Shown: positions 36,390 through 46,217, numbered from the stretch's first letter. The stretch: 64,000 nucleotides of DNA from Thermoleptolyngbya sichuanensis A183 (GCF_013177315.1 NZ_CP053661.1:4774001-4838000); one strand, 5' to 3'. Numbers and translations: made by a program. Notes: generated from the letters alone by a model not told the origin.

Positions 36390-37820
36390 ATGACCCCCAG
36401 CCCCCGGCTTTTGCAACACACCCCAGCGCGATCGCTCTCGGAGGTCTATCGCACGCTCCAGCAAGCGCCGCTGGAAACCATTGAAGAACTCAAAGCTTTC
36501 TACCGCAAAGAGCTAAACGAAGTCCGGGGTGGCGACCGGATGCAGCGGATTCAGATGCGCTTGCGGCGGGCCTATGCCGACGGAATTCCCTTCAAAGCCT
36601 GCGTCATGGGGCATCGCGGCGTGGGCAAATCGACCGAGATTTCGCGGCTGCTGGCGCACGTCCGGGATCAGTTTCGCGCCATCCGGTTTAGCGCCATGAC
36701 GGCCCTCGATCCGGGCAATTTTCGGGCGCTGGATGTGCTGCTGTTGATGATGGCCGAGGTAACAGAGCGAACGGCGCGTCCTGTAGACCAAGGCGGCGCA
36801 GGCAAGCGCCCATCAGACCAGCGGCTCCGGGAGATTTGGGACTGGTTTGCCACAGAAACCGAGATGCGATCGCAGGCCCAGGATGCCGCCATGCAACTGG
36901 AAGCGGGCGCAGGACTTCCGGCAGACTCGCTCTGGGGCAAGGTGTTGGGGCTATTTGCCAACCTCAAGAGCGAAATCAAGTTTGCCGCCACGCGCAAAGT
37001 CGAAGTGGTGGAATATCGCATCAGCCGCCTGATCAAGCTGATCGACATCGCCAACGCCCTGCTGGATGAGTGCAACCAGCACCTCCGATCGTCCAGCGGC
37101 CACGAGTGGCTGTTTGTAGGCGAAGACTTTGACCGGGCAGGCATCCCCACCGAGCGCACCGAGGAACTGTTCGTCACCTATGCCAACCTGTTCCAGGACT
37201 TGCGGACGCATCTGATTTTTACGCTGCCCATTGGGTTGTACTACTCCTCCGCTGCACCGCGACTGCCCTTCCCGATGGATTGCAGCTTTGTGATTCCCGA
37301 TACGCCCGTCTACGACCCCCACCACAAGCTGAATCGCCCTGGCTCCCTGGCTGTGGGCAAAGTCTTGCAGGCGCGGATGGATTTGAACCTGTTTGAAAAA
37401 AACCAGTGGCTGCGAGTGGCGATCGCCTCTGGGGGCAACCTGCGCGATCTGTTCGCCCTGGTCAACTACGCCGCCGACACGGCCCAGTTGCGGGCCGCCG
37501 CTCAGATCAGCGCCACAGACCTAGATGCGGCAATCGTCAACCTCCGCAGCGACTATGAGCGGCGACTGGGACAAAGCCCCTATGATCGAGAAGTCGTGAC
37601 CTACGACCACAAGGTGGATCGCATGAAGCGAATCTATGCAGGCGACCAAGAAGCCCAAATGACCGACCCGGTGATGTATTCCCTGCTGAACTCGCGGGCC
37701 GTGCAGGAGTTTAACGGCCAGCGCTGGTTTGGGCTACACCCAATGGTCGTGGATATTTTGGGTCGGCAGGGTCATCTAGAAGCCGATGGGCGGGGTCGTT
37801 TCCTCGGAGGCACGATTTAG
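36390..37820 (+). CDS. P-loop ATPase, first gene of a two-gene module
   Basis: A 476-aa AAA-like/STAND-like ATPase. The Walker A motif GHRGVGKS is at residues 74-81, preceded by a 70-residue helical N-terminus. WLFVGEDFDR at about 239-248 fits a Walker B strand. A helical C-terminal region has LRVAIASGGNLRDLFALVNYAA, like the lid or sensor-2 region of Cdc6/STAND ATPases. It ends 5 bp before the TPR gene, so the two are surely cotranscribed. The most plausible role is a regulated switch paired with the TPR protein. A defence or signalling function is inference only. Confidence 0.85.
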   Translation: MTPSPRLLQHTPARSLSEVYRTLQQAPLETIEELKAFYRKELNEVRGGDRMQRIQMRLRRAYADGIPFKACVMGHRGVGKSTEISRLLAHVRDQFRAIRFSAMTALDPGNFRALDVLLLMMAEVTERTARPVDQGGAGKRPSDQRLREIWDWFATETEMRSQAQDAAMQLEAGAGLPADSLWGKVLGLFANLKSEIKFAATRKVEVVEYRISRLIKLIDIANALLDECNQHLRSSSGHEWLFVGEDFDRAGIPTERTEELFVTYANLFQDLRTHLIFTLPIGLYYSSAAPRLPFPMDCSFVIPDTPVYDPHHKLNRPGSLAVGKVLQARMDLNLFEKNQWLRVAIASGGNLRDLFALVNYAADTAQLRAAAQISATDLDAAIVNLRSDYERRLGQSPYDREVVTYDHKVDRMKRIYAGDQEAQMTDPVMYSLLNSRAVQEFNGQRWFGLHPMVVDILGRQGHLEADGRGRFLGGTI

Positions 37821-37825
37821 CGACA

Positions 37826-39520
37826 ATGGCAGACCCGGTTTCCCCATCAACAGGCAGCATTGCCGACATTAGCGCCCGACTGGTGCTGTGGGGCGGGCGC
37901 GAGATGCCGGGCATGGCGCGGGTGGAATATAGCTCGGAGTTTTCGCGGCAGGAAGTGATGAATCGGGTGCGGGCTGCGCTGGAGCCGCGAGGTATTCCGG
38001 TGTATGACCTAGAGCTACGGCCAAACCAATCGCCAGCGATCGCCGTAGCCGATCTGCTGGAGCGCCTTGGCCAGTTGCCGCCCGGAGTGGTCTCGATTAC
38101 GGGCTTTGCCAGAGCCTTTAGTCCCCAAGTGCCGCTCGAAGAGGCGCTGCGACTGCTCAACTATCACCGCGATCGCTACGCCAGCCTTCCCCTGCGCCAG
38201 ATCTGGTGGATGACTCCCAGCTTTTTTCAGACTGCTATCCACGCCATGCCGGATATGAATAGCTGGTTTAGCCCCCGACTGGCACTGACGGAGGTGGTGT
38301 GGAGCGATTCTATGGATGTCGCTGACGAAGAGGACGGCGCAACCACGCCAATTCAGGATGCCCGGTTCCAGGCGCTGCAACTGGTGCAGCAGTTTCGATC
38401 AGCGCGGGCGGATGGCATGAGCGACCTGGAATTACTCAAAACTTACCTGCTGCCCGCGCTGGAGGTGCTGGCCAGTGCCGATGCTCAGAAGGACTTGCGG
38501 CATTTGACGACCGAGTTTGAGGGACTTTTGGGGCAACTGCGGCAGGCCGATTCGCTAGATCTGGCCAGCAGCCTCGATCGCCTAGCCACGATTTACCAGA
38601 AGCAGGGGCGCTATGCCGAAGCAGAGCCGTTATTTCGGCGATCGCTCCAGTTGCGAGAACAACATCTGGGGCCGACGCATCCTGAGGTGTCCACCGCCCT
38701 CAACAACCTGGCGCTGCTCTACCAGGCGGAGGGGCGCTACTGCGAGGCGGACCCTTTGTTTCAGCGGGCGCTGGCCCTCGATGAGCAGGTCTATGGCCCG
38801 CGCCATCTAGAAGTGGCGACCGATCTGCACAACCTAGCAGGGCTGTATCAAGATCAGGGCCGCTACGACGAGGCCGAGGCGCTCTATCTGCGATCGCTCG
38901 CCATTGATGAACGGTTCTACGGGGTCGAGCATCCCGATGTGGCCACCGACCTCCACAGCTTGGCAGGGCTATACCAGGATCAGGGCCGCTACGACGAAGC
39001 CGAGATGCTCTATCTGCGATCGCTCAAGCTCCGCGAGCAACCGGGCATCGACCCCCTAGAACTCGCCCGCAGCCTGAACAATCTAGCAACGCTCTATCGC
39101 GTGCAGGGCCGCTATGAGGAGGCAGCGGATCTGTATCGGCGATCGCTCGAAATTCGCAGACAGCAGCTTGGAGACGATCATCCCGATGTGGCCACCAGTC
39201 TTAACAACCTGGCGCTGCTGTATAAGGTGCAGGGCCGCTATGATGAGGCAGAAAAACTCTATCGGCGATCGCTCGAAATCCGAATGCAGCAGCTTGGAGA
39301 CGACCATCCCAAAGTTGCCTCCAGTCTCTACAATCTGGCCAACCTGTATCAGGATCAGGAGCAAACAGAGCAGGCAGAAACGCTCTATCGGCGATCGCTC
39401 GAAATTCTGGAGCAGCGGCTCGGCAAGACCCACCCCGAAACTGCCACCGTCCAGAGAAGTTTGGCAAGCCTGCACGCACCTGCCGAGAGTCTCCAGCATC
39501 AACCCTCTCCTTCAAACTAA
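37826..39520 (+). CDS. TPR protein with iSTAND-like N-terminal domain
   Basis: A 564-aa protein. Residues about 20-165 form an alpha/beta domain (VVSITGFARAF..., ALRLLNYHRDRYASLPLRQIWWMTP, MPDMNSWFS) resembling the inactive STAND-type domains that precede TPR arrays in bacterial conflict-related proteins. Residues about 245-545 contain seven kinesin-light-chain-type TPR units of 42 residues, each with GRYxEAExLYxRSL and HPxVAxxLNNLA; one unit is shortened. The TPR units are highly similar, giving 126-bp DNA periodicity at 38570-39440. It lies 5 bp after the ATPase gene. Protein-protein scaffolding is expected; the partner is unknown but likely the ATPase. Confidence 0.87.
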   Translation: MADPVSPSTGSIADISARLVLWGGREMPGMARVEYSSEFSRQEVMNRVRAALEPRGIPVYDLELRPNQSPAIAVADLLERLGQLPPGVVSITGFARAFSPQVPLEEALRLLNYHRDRYASLPLRQIWWMTPSFFQTAIHAMPDMNSWFSPRLALTEVVWSDSMDVADEEDGATTPIQDARFQALQLVQQFRSARADGMSDLELLKTYLLPALEVLASADAQKDLRHLTTEFEGLLGQLRQADSLDLASSLDRLATIYQKQGRYAEAEPLFRRSLQLREQHLGPTHPEVSTALNNLALLYQAEGRYCEADPLFQRALALDEQVYGPRHLEVATDLHNLAGLYQDQGRYDEAEALYLRSLAIDERFYGVEHPDVATDLHSLAGLYQDQGRYDEAEMLYLRSLKLREQPGIDPLELARSLNNLATLYRVQGRYEEAADLYRRSLEIRRQQLGDDHPDVATSLNNLALLYKVQGRYDEAEKLYRRSLEIRMQQLGDDHPKVASSLYNLANLYQDQEQTEQAETLYRRSLEILEQRLGKTHPETATVQRSLASLHAPAESLQHQPSPSN

Positions 39521-39539
39521 TCCGGTTTGACCCGCTCCC

Positions 39540-40949
39540 ATGCCCGACCCCCTCGCTCAACCAGCCCAGCCCAATACCCCCTCTCGCTGGCGGCAGGGCG
39601 AGTTGGTGGAACTGACGATTACTGACCTGAGCAACAGCGGCGACGGCGTGGGGCGCGTAGACGGGCGGGTGGTGTTTGTGCCGGATACGGCCGTGGGCGA
39701 TCGCCTCATGGCCCGACTGATCCGCGTCAAGCCACAGTTTGCCCAGGGCAAACTGCATGAGCTATTGGAACCATCGGGCGATCGCATCCGGCCCGCCTGC
39801 ATTGTGGCCGATAAGTGCGGCGGCTGCCACTGGCAACACCTCAGCTATGCCGCCCAGCTTGTCGCCAAGCAAAACCTCGTCACCCAAGACCTAGAGCGCA
39901 TCGGCGGCTTTGCCAATCCCCCAGTCTCCCCCATTCTGCCCCTTTCCCCCTCCCCCGCGCTTTCCCTCAACTACCGCAACAAAGCCACCTACCCCCTCGA
40001 CCGGGGCGAGTCGGGCCAGGTTCGCGCTGGCTATTACCAGAAGGGCAGCCACCAGTTGGTGAATCTAAACCAGTGCCCGATTCAGGATGCGCGGCTGAAT
40101 CCTTTGCTGGCGGAGGTGAAGCAGGATATTCAAACCCGCGGCTGGAGCATCTACGACGAGCGGCTGCATCGGGGCAAGCTGCGCCATCTGGGGCTGCGGA
40201 TTGGGCGACACACCGGGGAAATGCTGCTGACGCTGGTGAGCACCGACGTGGGGCTGGTGGGGCTGGCGGAGCAGGCAGAGGTGTGGCTCCAGCGCTATCC
40301 CGACCTGGTAGGCGTGGCGCTGAACCTAAACCCAGCGCAGACGAACGTGATTTTTGGCCCAGAGACGCGCTGCATTGCAGGGCGCAGCTATTTGCGGGAA
40401 ATCTTTGCAGGGCTGGAGTTTCAGATTCAACCGACGACGTTTTTTCAGGTGAACACGGAGCAGGCGGAGGCCTTGCTAGGGGCGATCGCCTCCGAACTCA
40501 ACCTCCAGGGCGACGAAATCCTAGTAGATGCCTACTGCGGCATCGGCACGTTTACCCTGCCCCTGGCTAGACAGGTCAAGCGGGCGATCGGCATCGAGCT
40601 ACATCCGGAGTCGATTCAGCAAGCTTGGACCAATGCCTATCAAAACAACATTGCTAACGCGATGTTCCAGGCGGGCACGGTCGAAGAACTGCTGCCCAAG
40701 CTGGACGAACAGCCAGATGTCGTGCTGCTCGATCCGCCGCGCAAGGGCTGCGATGCCTTGGTACTGGAAACGCTGCTCAGCCAACTGCCGCACCGCATTG
40801 CCTACGTGAGCTGCAACCCGGCAACCCTAGCCCGCGACCTGAAGAGACTCTGTGCCAACGGAACCTATCGCCTCACCCGCGCCCAGCCCGTCGATTTCTT
40901 TCCGCAAACGCCCCATGTCGAATGTGTTGCGTTTCTAGAGAAATTGTAA
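39540..40949 (+). CDS. rlmD: 23S rRNA (uracil-5-)-methyltransferase, RlmD/RumA type
   Basis: A 469-aa SAM-dependent RNA methyltransferase. The N-terminal TRAM domain (VELTITDLSNSGDGVGRVDG) is followed by part of the [4Fe-4S] cysteine set (CIVADKCGGCHWQ, and another cysteine in NQCPIQDARL). The SAM-binding fold has VDAYCGIGTFTLPLA, and DPPRKGCD and YVSCNPATLARDL carry the catalytic cysteine. It forms m5U in 23S rRNA. Whether the target is U1939 (RlmD) or U747 is not settled. It starts 19 bp after the TPR gene on the same strand. Confidence 0.92.
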   Translation: MPDPLAQPAQPNTPSRWRQGELVELTITDLSNSGDGVGRVDGRVVFVPDTAVGDRLMARLIRVKPQFAQGKLHELLEPSGDRIRPACIVADKCGGCHWQHLSYAAQLVAKQNLVTQDLERIGGFANPPVSPILPLSPSPALSLNYRNKATYPLDRGESGQVRAGYYQKGSHQLVNLNQCPIQDARLNPLLAEVKQDIQTRGWSIYDERLHRGKLRHLGLRIGRHTGEMLLTLVSTDVGLVGLAEQAEVWLQRYPDLVGVALNLNPAQTNVIFGPETRCIAGRSYLREIFAGLEFQIQPTTFFQVNTEQAEALLGAIASELNLQGDEILVDAYCGIGTFTLPLARQVKRAIGIELHPESIQQAWTNAYQNNIANAMFQAGTVEELLPKLDEQPDVVLLDPPRKGCDALVLETLLSQLPHRIAYVSCNPATLARDLKRLCANGTYRLTRAQPVDFFPQTPHVECVAFLEKL

Positions 40950-41027
40950 TAATGTCTCAAAAACTGTATCTTTTGATACTATTTCAAGATTCCCTGACTA
41001 CAATAAGCACATGGGCTGTTCTGACAG

Positions 41028-41063
41028 TTTTCTGAAAAGTTTTCTGAAAAGTTTTCTGAGAAC
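41028..41063. repeat. 12-bp tandem repeat upstream of a small gene
   Basis: TTTTCTGAAAAG at 41028-41039 and 41040-41051, then a degenerate unit at 41052-41063. It is 54 bp before the small-protein start. Confidence 0.9.
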
Positions 41064-41116
41064 CTAGACATCGCCTCAGCTTTGACGTTTTGCGACCCAT
41101 CGCCAAGGAGGTCTTC

Positions 41117-41326
41117 ATGGCAGATTTTGTGTGCCAGATTCCTGTTCCCCAAACGCAGCAAGAGCTTGACCAAGCCGTTCAGACCTATCTCAATGCCAAT
41201 CTCAGCGGTTTAGATTTGTTCTGCCATTGGCAGGCCATTCGAGAAGCGGCGATCGCCCAGAGCGGTTCCCCCAGCCCAGCGGAGTCGGCCGAAGCCGGGG
41301 CGATCGCCGGAGAAGACAGCTATTAA
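41117..41326 (+). CDS. Small cyanobacterial hypothetical protein
   Basis: A 69-aa protein starting at the ATG at 41117, 6 nt after a strong AAGGAGG. It is acidic, with a short amphipathic helix (TQQELDQAVQTYLNANLSGLDLF) and two cysteines, and ends in an alanine/glutamate-rich tail containing two GCGATCGC sites. No family is named. The ribosome-binding site makes translation likely. Confidence 0.65.
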   Translation: MADFVCQIPVPQTQQELDQAVQTYLNANLSGLDLFCHWQAIREAAIAQSGSPSPAESAEAGAIAGEDSY

Positions 41327-41746
41327 GGATTGCTCAGAGAGATTTCTCAGCTCAATCTTTCTGCTCAATCTCTCAACTTAATCCTTCAACTCAATCTCTC
41401 AAAGTCGTTGTGCAGCCTGCTGTGCAGCGATTCTCTTTTGCAGCGCTGCTGCGAAAGCTTGCACATTGCTCAATAAGCTTAATAATAGGAGTACGCAAGT
41501 CCCATAACACTTCACGAAAAATTTCCCGATTTGCCGTCTTTAATAAACCTTTGGCTTGATTCATTTAGCTTTGATCCGGGCGATCGCCCCCAGACCGATA
41601 TCCTGAACCACAGGGCGATCGCTCTATCCTTCCCAGCACCGCCTTCTGCTCGTTTCTGCTAGCTGTGCTGCGGTTCCCATTCGGCAAACGCTCAATAATT
41701 ACAATAATTAAACGCGGCAAGTAACCTAAACCCTGCCACAGCGGTT
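41327..41746. repeat. Spacer with degenerate repeats and a possible minus-strand ORF
   Basis: The left part repeats CTCAATCTCTCAA-like units (41350-41401). The remainder holds a small minus-strand ORF (41391-41564) and the promoter region of the GH15-like gene. No other coding is seen. Confidence 0.5.
41391..41564 (-). CDS. Possible small ORF of 57 aa
   Basis: The ORF MNQAKGLLKTANREIFREVL... has a well-formed charged helical N-terminus, then a cysteine-containing tail that runs into the repeat region. It has no recognised family and no strong ribosome-binding site. It could be a remnant or chance. Confidence 0.3.
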   Translation of the reverse strand: MNQAKGLLKTANREIFREVLWDLRTPIIKLIEQCASFRSSAAKENRCTAGCTTTLRD

Positions 41747-44700
41747 ATGTCCACCCCAGCTTCTTCTCCGTCGGGTCTGTCGTCCTCCGATGCGCTTCGC
41801 ACCCTCCAGTCCCAGCTTGACCGCTACTACGAAGAGGTAAAGCTGATTATCCTAGCGCGGCAGCACCCGGTCACCGGACTCCTCCCCGCCAGCACCGCCA
41901 TCAATTCCCACGGCAACTACACCGATGCCTGGGTGCGCGACAACGTATACAGCATCCTCTGCGTGTGGGGGCTGGCGCTGGCCTATCGCCGCATTGGGGA
42001 AGACCGGGGGCGCTGCTATGAGCTAGAGCAGAGCGTCGTCAAGCTGATGCGCGGGCTGCTGTTTGCCATGATGCGGCAGGCGCACAAGGTTGAAAAGTTC
42101 AAACAAACCCAGCACCCACTGGATGCTCTCCATGCCAAATACGACCTGGCAACGACCAACACAGTGGTCGGCGACGACGGTTGGGGCCACCTGCAAATCG
42201 ATGCCACCTCGATCTACCTGCTGATGCTGTCGCAGATGACGGCTTCAGGGCTGCAAATTATTTTCACGCTGGACGAGGTGAACTTTATTCAAAACCTCGT
42301 CTACTATATTGGCCGCGCCTATCGCACCCCCGACTACGGCATCTGGGAGCGCGGCAACAAAATTAACCACGGCAACCCAGAGCTAAACGCTAGCTCGGTC
42401 GGCATGGCCAAGGCGGCGCTGGAGGCGATTAGCGGCCTCGACCTGTTTGGCGTGCGCGGCAGCCAGTCGTCGATTATCCACGTCCTGCCGGACGAAATCG
42501 CCCGCGCCCGCAACACGCTGGAATCGCTGCTGCCCCGCGAGTCGGCTTCCAAAGAAGTGGACGCGGCGGTGCTGAGCGTCATTGGCTATCCCGCCTTCGC
42601 GGTCGAAGACCTGAGCCTGGTGGAACGGACTCGCAATAACGTCGTGACCAAACTCCAGGGCCGCTACGGCTGCAAGCGATTCCTGCGGGATGGCCACCAG
42701 ACCGTCATCGAAGACCCAACGCGGCTGCACTATGAACCGTGGGAACTGAAAGCTTTTGAGCATATTGAGTGCGAGTGGCCGCTGTTCTTTACCTACTTGT
42801 ATCTGGACGCGCTGTTTCGCGGCGACACCATCCAAGCCGAAGACTATCGCCAAAAGCTGGACGCAGTGCGCGTGGAGAAAGATGGAGTGAAGCTGCTGCC
42901 AGAGCTTTACTACGTGCCACAAGAGGCGATCGCCCCCGAACGCGAACACCCCGGCAGCCAAACCCGCTTGCCCAACGATAACCTGCCCCTCGTCTGGGCC
43001 CAGAGCCTCTATCTCCTCGGTCGGCTCCTGCAGGAAGGGCTGATTGCCCCCGGCGACCTCGACCCCCTGGGGCAACACCTGCGCCTGGGTCAGCATCCCA
43101 GACCCCTGGTGCAAATTTCCCTGCTAGCCGAAGATGAGGCACTCCAGGCAGAACTGGCCGCCTTTGGGGTGGCCACGCAAACGCCCAGCCAGATCGACCC
43201 AACCCAGGTGCGAACCTCGGGCCAGCTTTCGGATGTGCTGACCCAGATCGGGCGCAACGACAAACTGGGCCTGAGCGGTCGCCCTATCCGCCGCCTGCGG
43301 AGCCTTACCACCTCCCGCATTTTCAAGATCAAGGGCGAAACGATGGTGTTTTTGCCGTCGTTTCTGGATCAGCAGCAGTTTTATCTAACGCTCGATTACC
43401 ACATCTTGGTGTCCCAAATCCGCGCTGAGGTGGCCTACATCTGGCGACACTGGAATCGCCTCGGCCGCCCCACCATGACGCTGCTGCTGACCCACGACAT
43501 GCTGCGCGACAAAGAGCCGCTGCTAGAGCTATTTAGCGAGCTACGCGACGGGCACTGCGGCGGCATTCCCGTCACGCTGGGCCGCTTGCAGGAACTCATG
43601 CGAACCGCAGGCACCGAGCGGTTCGATTTCATCCACGAATTTGTGTTTGAGACCTCACCCGTGCAGGATGCCCTGCCCACCCCCTATTTCCTGACGCTGC
43701 GCCCCGACCGCAACCAGCCGCTCAGCAGCGCCGAAGAGTTTCGCCTGGAGCGTGAAACGGATGTGCCTGCTCTGCTAGAACGCCTGCGCCATTCCGAAAA
43801 CCTCTACGAGCAAATCGAAGTGCTGGAGGCGCTGAATCGGCTAGAGGGGCTGGAGTTTGACACGGGCTTTGGCGGGCCAGGGCGATCGCTCACCGTTGCC
43901 GATCTGCTCGACGAGATTTATGCCAAGGCCAGCCAACTGCGGCTGTGGGGCATTATCCGTCAGGCGGCGGGCCTGCTCGATAAGGTGGACGTGAACCTGT
44001 CGGACGCGGTGACGGATATCCTCGTGCGGCAAAAGCAGATTGCGGTCGGCAAGTCCTACAGCGAAGACTCGCTGATGACCAGCCCCATGTCCACCTTTGA
44101 AATCATGGACAAGATCCGCGAGTTTGTAAGGCAGGACGTGCGCGATCGCCCCCTGACTCAGGAAATCCTGGTCTACCTGAGTATGCTGATTAAGACCGAC
44201 CCGCACCTGTTTAAGGGCATGCTCACACTGCGCGTCGGCTATCTAATCCTGCTGATTACTAGCGAACTGGCGCGAGAACTAGACGTGACGCAGGATGAAG
44301 CCTACGAGCATTTGATGCAGCTCAGCCCGTTTGAGGTAAAAACGCGCCTCTACAAAGTCTTGCTGGAATATGAACAACTCAATGACATTCTCTTCCAGCA
44401 GGAGTCTCTGCACATCCGCCAGCAGCAAAATATTCAGTGGGCAGCCGTGCCCGTGGCCCCTGAACTGGTGGAACCCAGCGGCGAAGAGACGGCGGCGAGC
44501 GACTCTGCCAGCGGCGGCTGGGCCAAAAAGCGCCGCATGGAAGGCGCACTGACCAAGGTTCCCAAAGACTTTTACCGCTGCGTGTGGCGCGTGTTGCAGC
44601 ACTGCAAGGGACTGGTCATCGGCGACAAGCTGGATCGGCGCAACCGCCTGGAAAGTGAACTGCTGCTGGAAATGACCCCCGGCGAGACAAACTTTGCGCT

Positions 44701-45019
44701 CCGAGTCGAACACCTGCTGAACAAAATCCAGGCTCCGGAGTATCGCCAGGTGAACGTGGAGGCGCTGATGGCCCTGGCGGCGATCGCCGAACAGAACCCC
44801 GATCTCCAGTTCGAGGAATACATCGTGCTGGACGTGTTCATCGGGCACGCTGTCCGCATCGCCTGGCTAGAACGGCATCCCGAAGATGCCAACCGCTACG
44901 ACGAGCGCAAAGGTCAAGCCTGGCCAGCCTTCTATGAACTGCCGCCGACCGCCATCGCCGACGCGATGGTGAAGGCGCTAAAGTTCCTGACGGAGCTAGG
45001 ACAGTCGCAAGCAGCGTAG
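41747..45019 (+). CDS. GH15 / phosphorylase kinase regulatory subunit-like protein
   Basis: A 1090-aa protein. The N-terminal half is a glycoside hydrolase 15-like (alpha/alpha)6 domain: HPVTGLLPAST, YTDAWVRDNVYSILCVWGLALAYRR, DDGWGHLQIDATSIYLLMLSQ and FEHIECEWPLFFTYLYLDALF. The C-terminal half is helical and resembles the alpha/beta regulatory chains of eukaryotic phosphorylase kinase. The family occurs widely in cyanobacteria. Glucan binding or hydrolysis and a part in glycogen metabolism are plausible, but the catalytic activity is not demonstrated. Long, single-gene, no operon partners. Confidence 0.85.
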   Translation: MSTPASSPSGLSSSDALRTLQSQLDRYYEEVKLIILARQHPVTGLLPASTAINSHGNYTDAWVRDNVYSILCVWGLALAYRRIGEDRGRCYELEQSVVKLMRGLLFAMMRQAHKVEKFKQTQHPLDALHAKYDLATTNTVVGDDGWGHLQIDATSIYLLMLSQMTASGLQIIFTLDEVNFIQNLVYYIGRAYRTPDYGIWERGNKINHGNPELNASSVGMAKAALEAISGLDLFGVRGSQSSIIHVLPDEIARARNTLESLLPRESASKEVDAAVLSVIGYPAFAVEDLSLVERTRNNVVTKLQGRYGCKRFLRDGHQTVIEDPTRLHYEPWELKAFEHIECEWPLFFTYLYLDALFRGDTIQAEDYRQKLDAVRVEKDGVKLLPELYYVPQEAIAPEREHPGSQTRLPNDNLPLVWAQSLYLLGRLLQEGLIAPGDLDPLGQHLRLGQHPRPLVQISLLAEDEALQAELAAFGVATQTPSQIDPTQVRTSGQLSDVLTQIGRNDKLGLSGRPIRRLRSLTTSRIFKIKGETMVFLPSFLDQQQFYLTLDYHILVSQIRAEVAYIWRHWNRLGRPTMTLLLTHDMLRDKEPLLELFSELRDGHCGGIPVTLGRLQELMRTAGTERFDFIHEFVFETSPVQDALPTPYFLTLRPDRNQPLSSAEEFRLERETDVPALLERLRHSENLYEQIEVLEALNRLEGLEFDTGFGGPGRSLTVADLLDEIYAKASQLRLWGIIRQAAGLLDKVDVNLSDAVTDILVRQKQIAVGKSYSEDSLMTSPMSTFEIMDKIREFVRQDVRDRPLTQEILVYLSMLIKTDPHLFKGMLTLRVGYLILLITSELARELDVTQDEAYEHLMQLSPFEVKTRLYKVLLEYEQLNDILFQQESLHIRQQQNIQWAAVPVAPELVEPSGEETAASDSASGGWAKKRRMEGALTKVPKDFYRCVWRVLQHCKGLVIGDKLDRRNRLESELLLEMTPGETNFALRVEHLLNKIQAPEYRQVNVEALMALAAIAEQNPDLQFEEYIVLDVFIGHAVRIAWLERHPEDANRYDERKGQAWPAFYELPPTAIADAMVKALKFLTELGQSQAA

Positions 45020-45047
45020 GTTTTTGGGGCAAGCTTTTTACCCGAAA

Positions 45048-45067
45048 GCCTCAAGCTATACTGAGGC
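45048..45067 (+). terminator. Stem-loop after the GH15-like gene
   Basis: GCCTCA pairs with TGAGGC around an 8-nt loop, 29 bp after the stop. There is no U-tract, so it is only a possible terminator. Confidence 0.35.
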
Positions 45068-45146
45068 AGAAATCTAAGCGTACTGTCCTCATCTGTCTTA
45101 ATTTCAAGCAACTGGCGATCGCAATCTTACACAAGGGTTTGATGCA

Positions 45147-46217
45147 ATGGTTCAAAAAATTGCTTTATTCAACCACAAAGGCGGAGTTAGCAAAACCACA
45201 ACCACCTTCAATTTAGGCTGGATGCTTGCCTCAAAAGGGAAAAGGGTCATTCTTGTTGATAGCGATCCACAGTGTAATCTCACAGGCATGGCCTTGGGCG
45301 AGGAAACGGAAGATGACGAGGCCCGGATTCAAGAAATCTACAATACAGTATCAAACATAAAGACAGGTTTAGCTCCTGCATTTGAGTCACAACCCAGAGC
45401 CATTGAAGCTGTTGATTGTATTCCAGTATCAGGTCGAGATGATTTATTTCTATTACCTGGTCATGTTGGCTTTGCAGAGTATGAAGTGACACTTGGTATT
45501 GCTCAAGAGTTAAGTGGTTCGATTCAAGCTCTTAAAAACTTGCCAGGTTCCATCAATGATTTGTTTGAGAAGACGGCAGCTAAGTTTAATGCAGATTATA
45601 TTCTGATTGACATGAGTCCTAGCTTAGGCTCAATCAATCAGAACTTACTGATGATCAGCGATTTTTTCGTAGTGCCAACTACTGCTGACTTTTTCTCTGT
45701 AATGGCAATTGACTCTCTAGTTAAGGTTTTGCCTAGATGGCATGCCTGGGCTAGGTCAGCTAGTTCGCTTCAGATTCTGAAAGAAGCTAACTACCCTTTT
45801 CCTAATGTTAAGCTTCGCTTCCTAGGAACAATTGTGCAAAACTATAGAATTATACGAGGTAAAGAGACGGCTGCATTTCAAACTTGGATTGAGAAGATTG
45901 AGAAGTCTGTTGCTGAAAAACTGGTTCCGACTCTGAGACAGAGCGACATGATGTTGTCAGATTATGTGTATCGGGATCAGGGTCTTGGAGACAGCTTTTC
46001 TCTCGCAAAGATTTCTAACTTTAATAGCCTAATTGCTCTATCCCAGGAACATCGAACTCCAGTCTATGACCTAACCCCTGAGCAGTTAAGACAAACAGGT
46101 GTGGTCTTGGAGAAGAATCAGCAAAAGCAGGAAGAGTTTAGGAAAACCTTTTCAGATTTAGCAGACAAAGTTATTGCACTAAGCTCCGAAAGCTTCACGT
46201 ATGCAGTCAGCGCTTGA
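45147..46217 (+). CDS. ParA-family P-loop ATPase paired with a HEPN protein
   Basis: A 356-aa ParA/MinD-type ATPase. The deviant Walker A motif is HKGGVSKTT (residues 10-18), with VDSDPQCNLTG as the switch I region and ILIDMSPSLG as Walker B. No ParB or parS is found beside it. The stop codon overlaps the start of the next gene by 17 bp, so the two are translationally coupled. The coding sequence is visibly richer in A and T than its neighbours and contains no GCGATCGC octamer, suggesting acquisition from elsewhere. A partition role is unlikely without ParB; a regulatory ATPase for the HEPN protein is the working guess. Confidence 0.85.
   Translation: MVQKIALFNHKGGVSKTTTTFNLGWMLASKGKRVILVDSDPQCNLTGMALGEETEDDEARIQEIYNTVSNIKTGLAPAFESQPRAIEAVDCIPVSGRDDLFLLPGHVGFAEYEVTLGIAQELSGSIQALKNLPGSINDLFEKTAAKFNADYILIDMSPSLGSINQNLLMISDFFVVPTTADFFSVMAIDSLVKVLPRWHAWARSASSLQILKEANYPFPNVKLRFLGTIVQNYRIIRGKETAAFQTWIEKIEKSVAEKLVPTLRQSDMMLSDYVYRDQGLGDSFSLAKISNFNSLIALSQEHRTPVYDLTPEQLRQTGVVLEKNQQKQEEFRKTFSDLADKVIALSSESFTYAVSA

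Noticed and set aside
45147-46217. Chromosome or plasmid partition locus
   Set aside because: ParA is present but there is no ParB gene or parS-like repeat next to it, and the partner is a HEPN protein.
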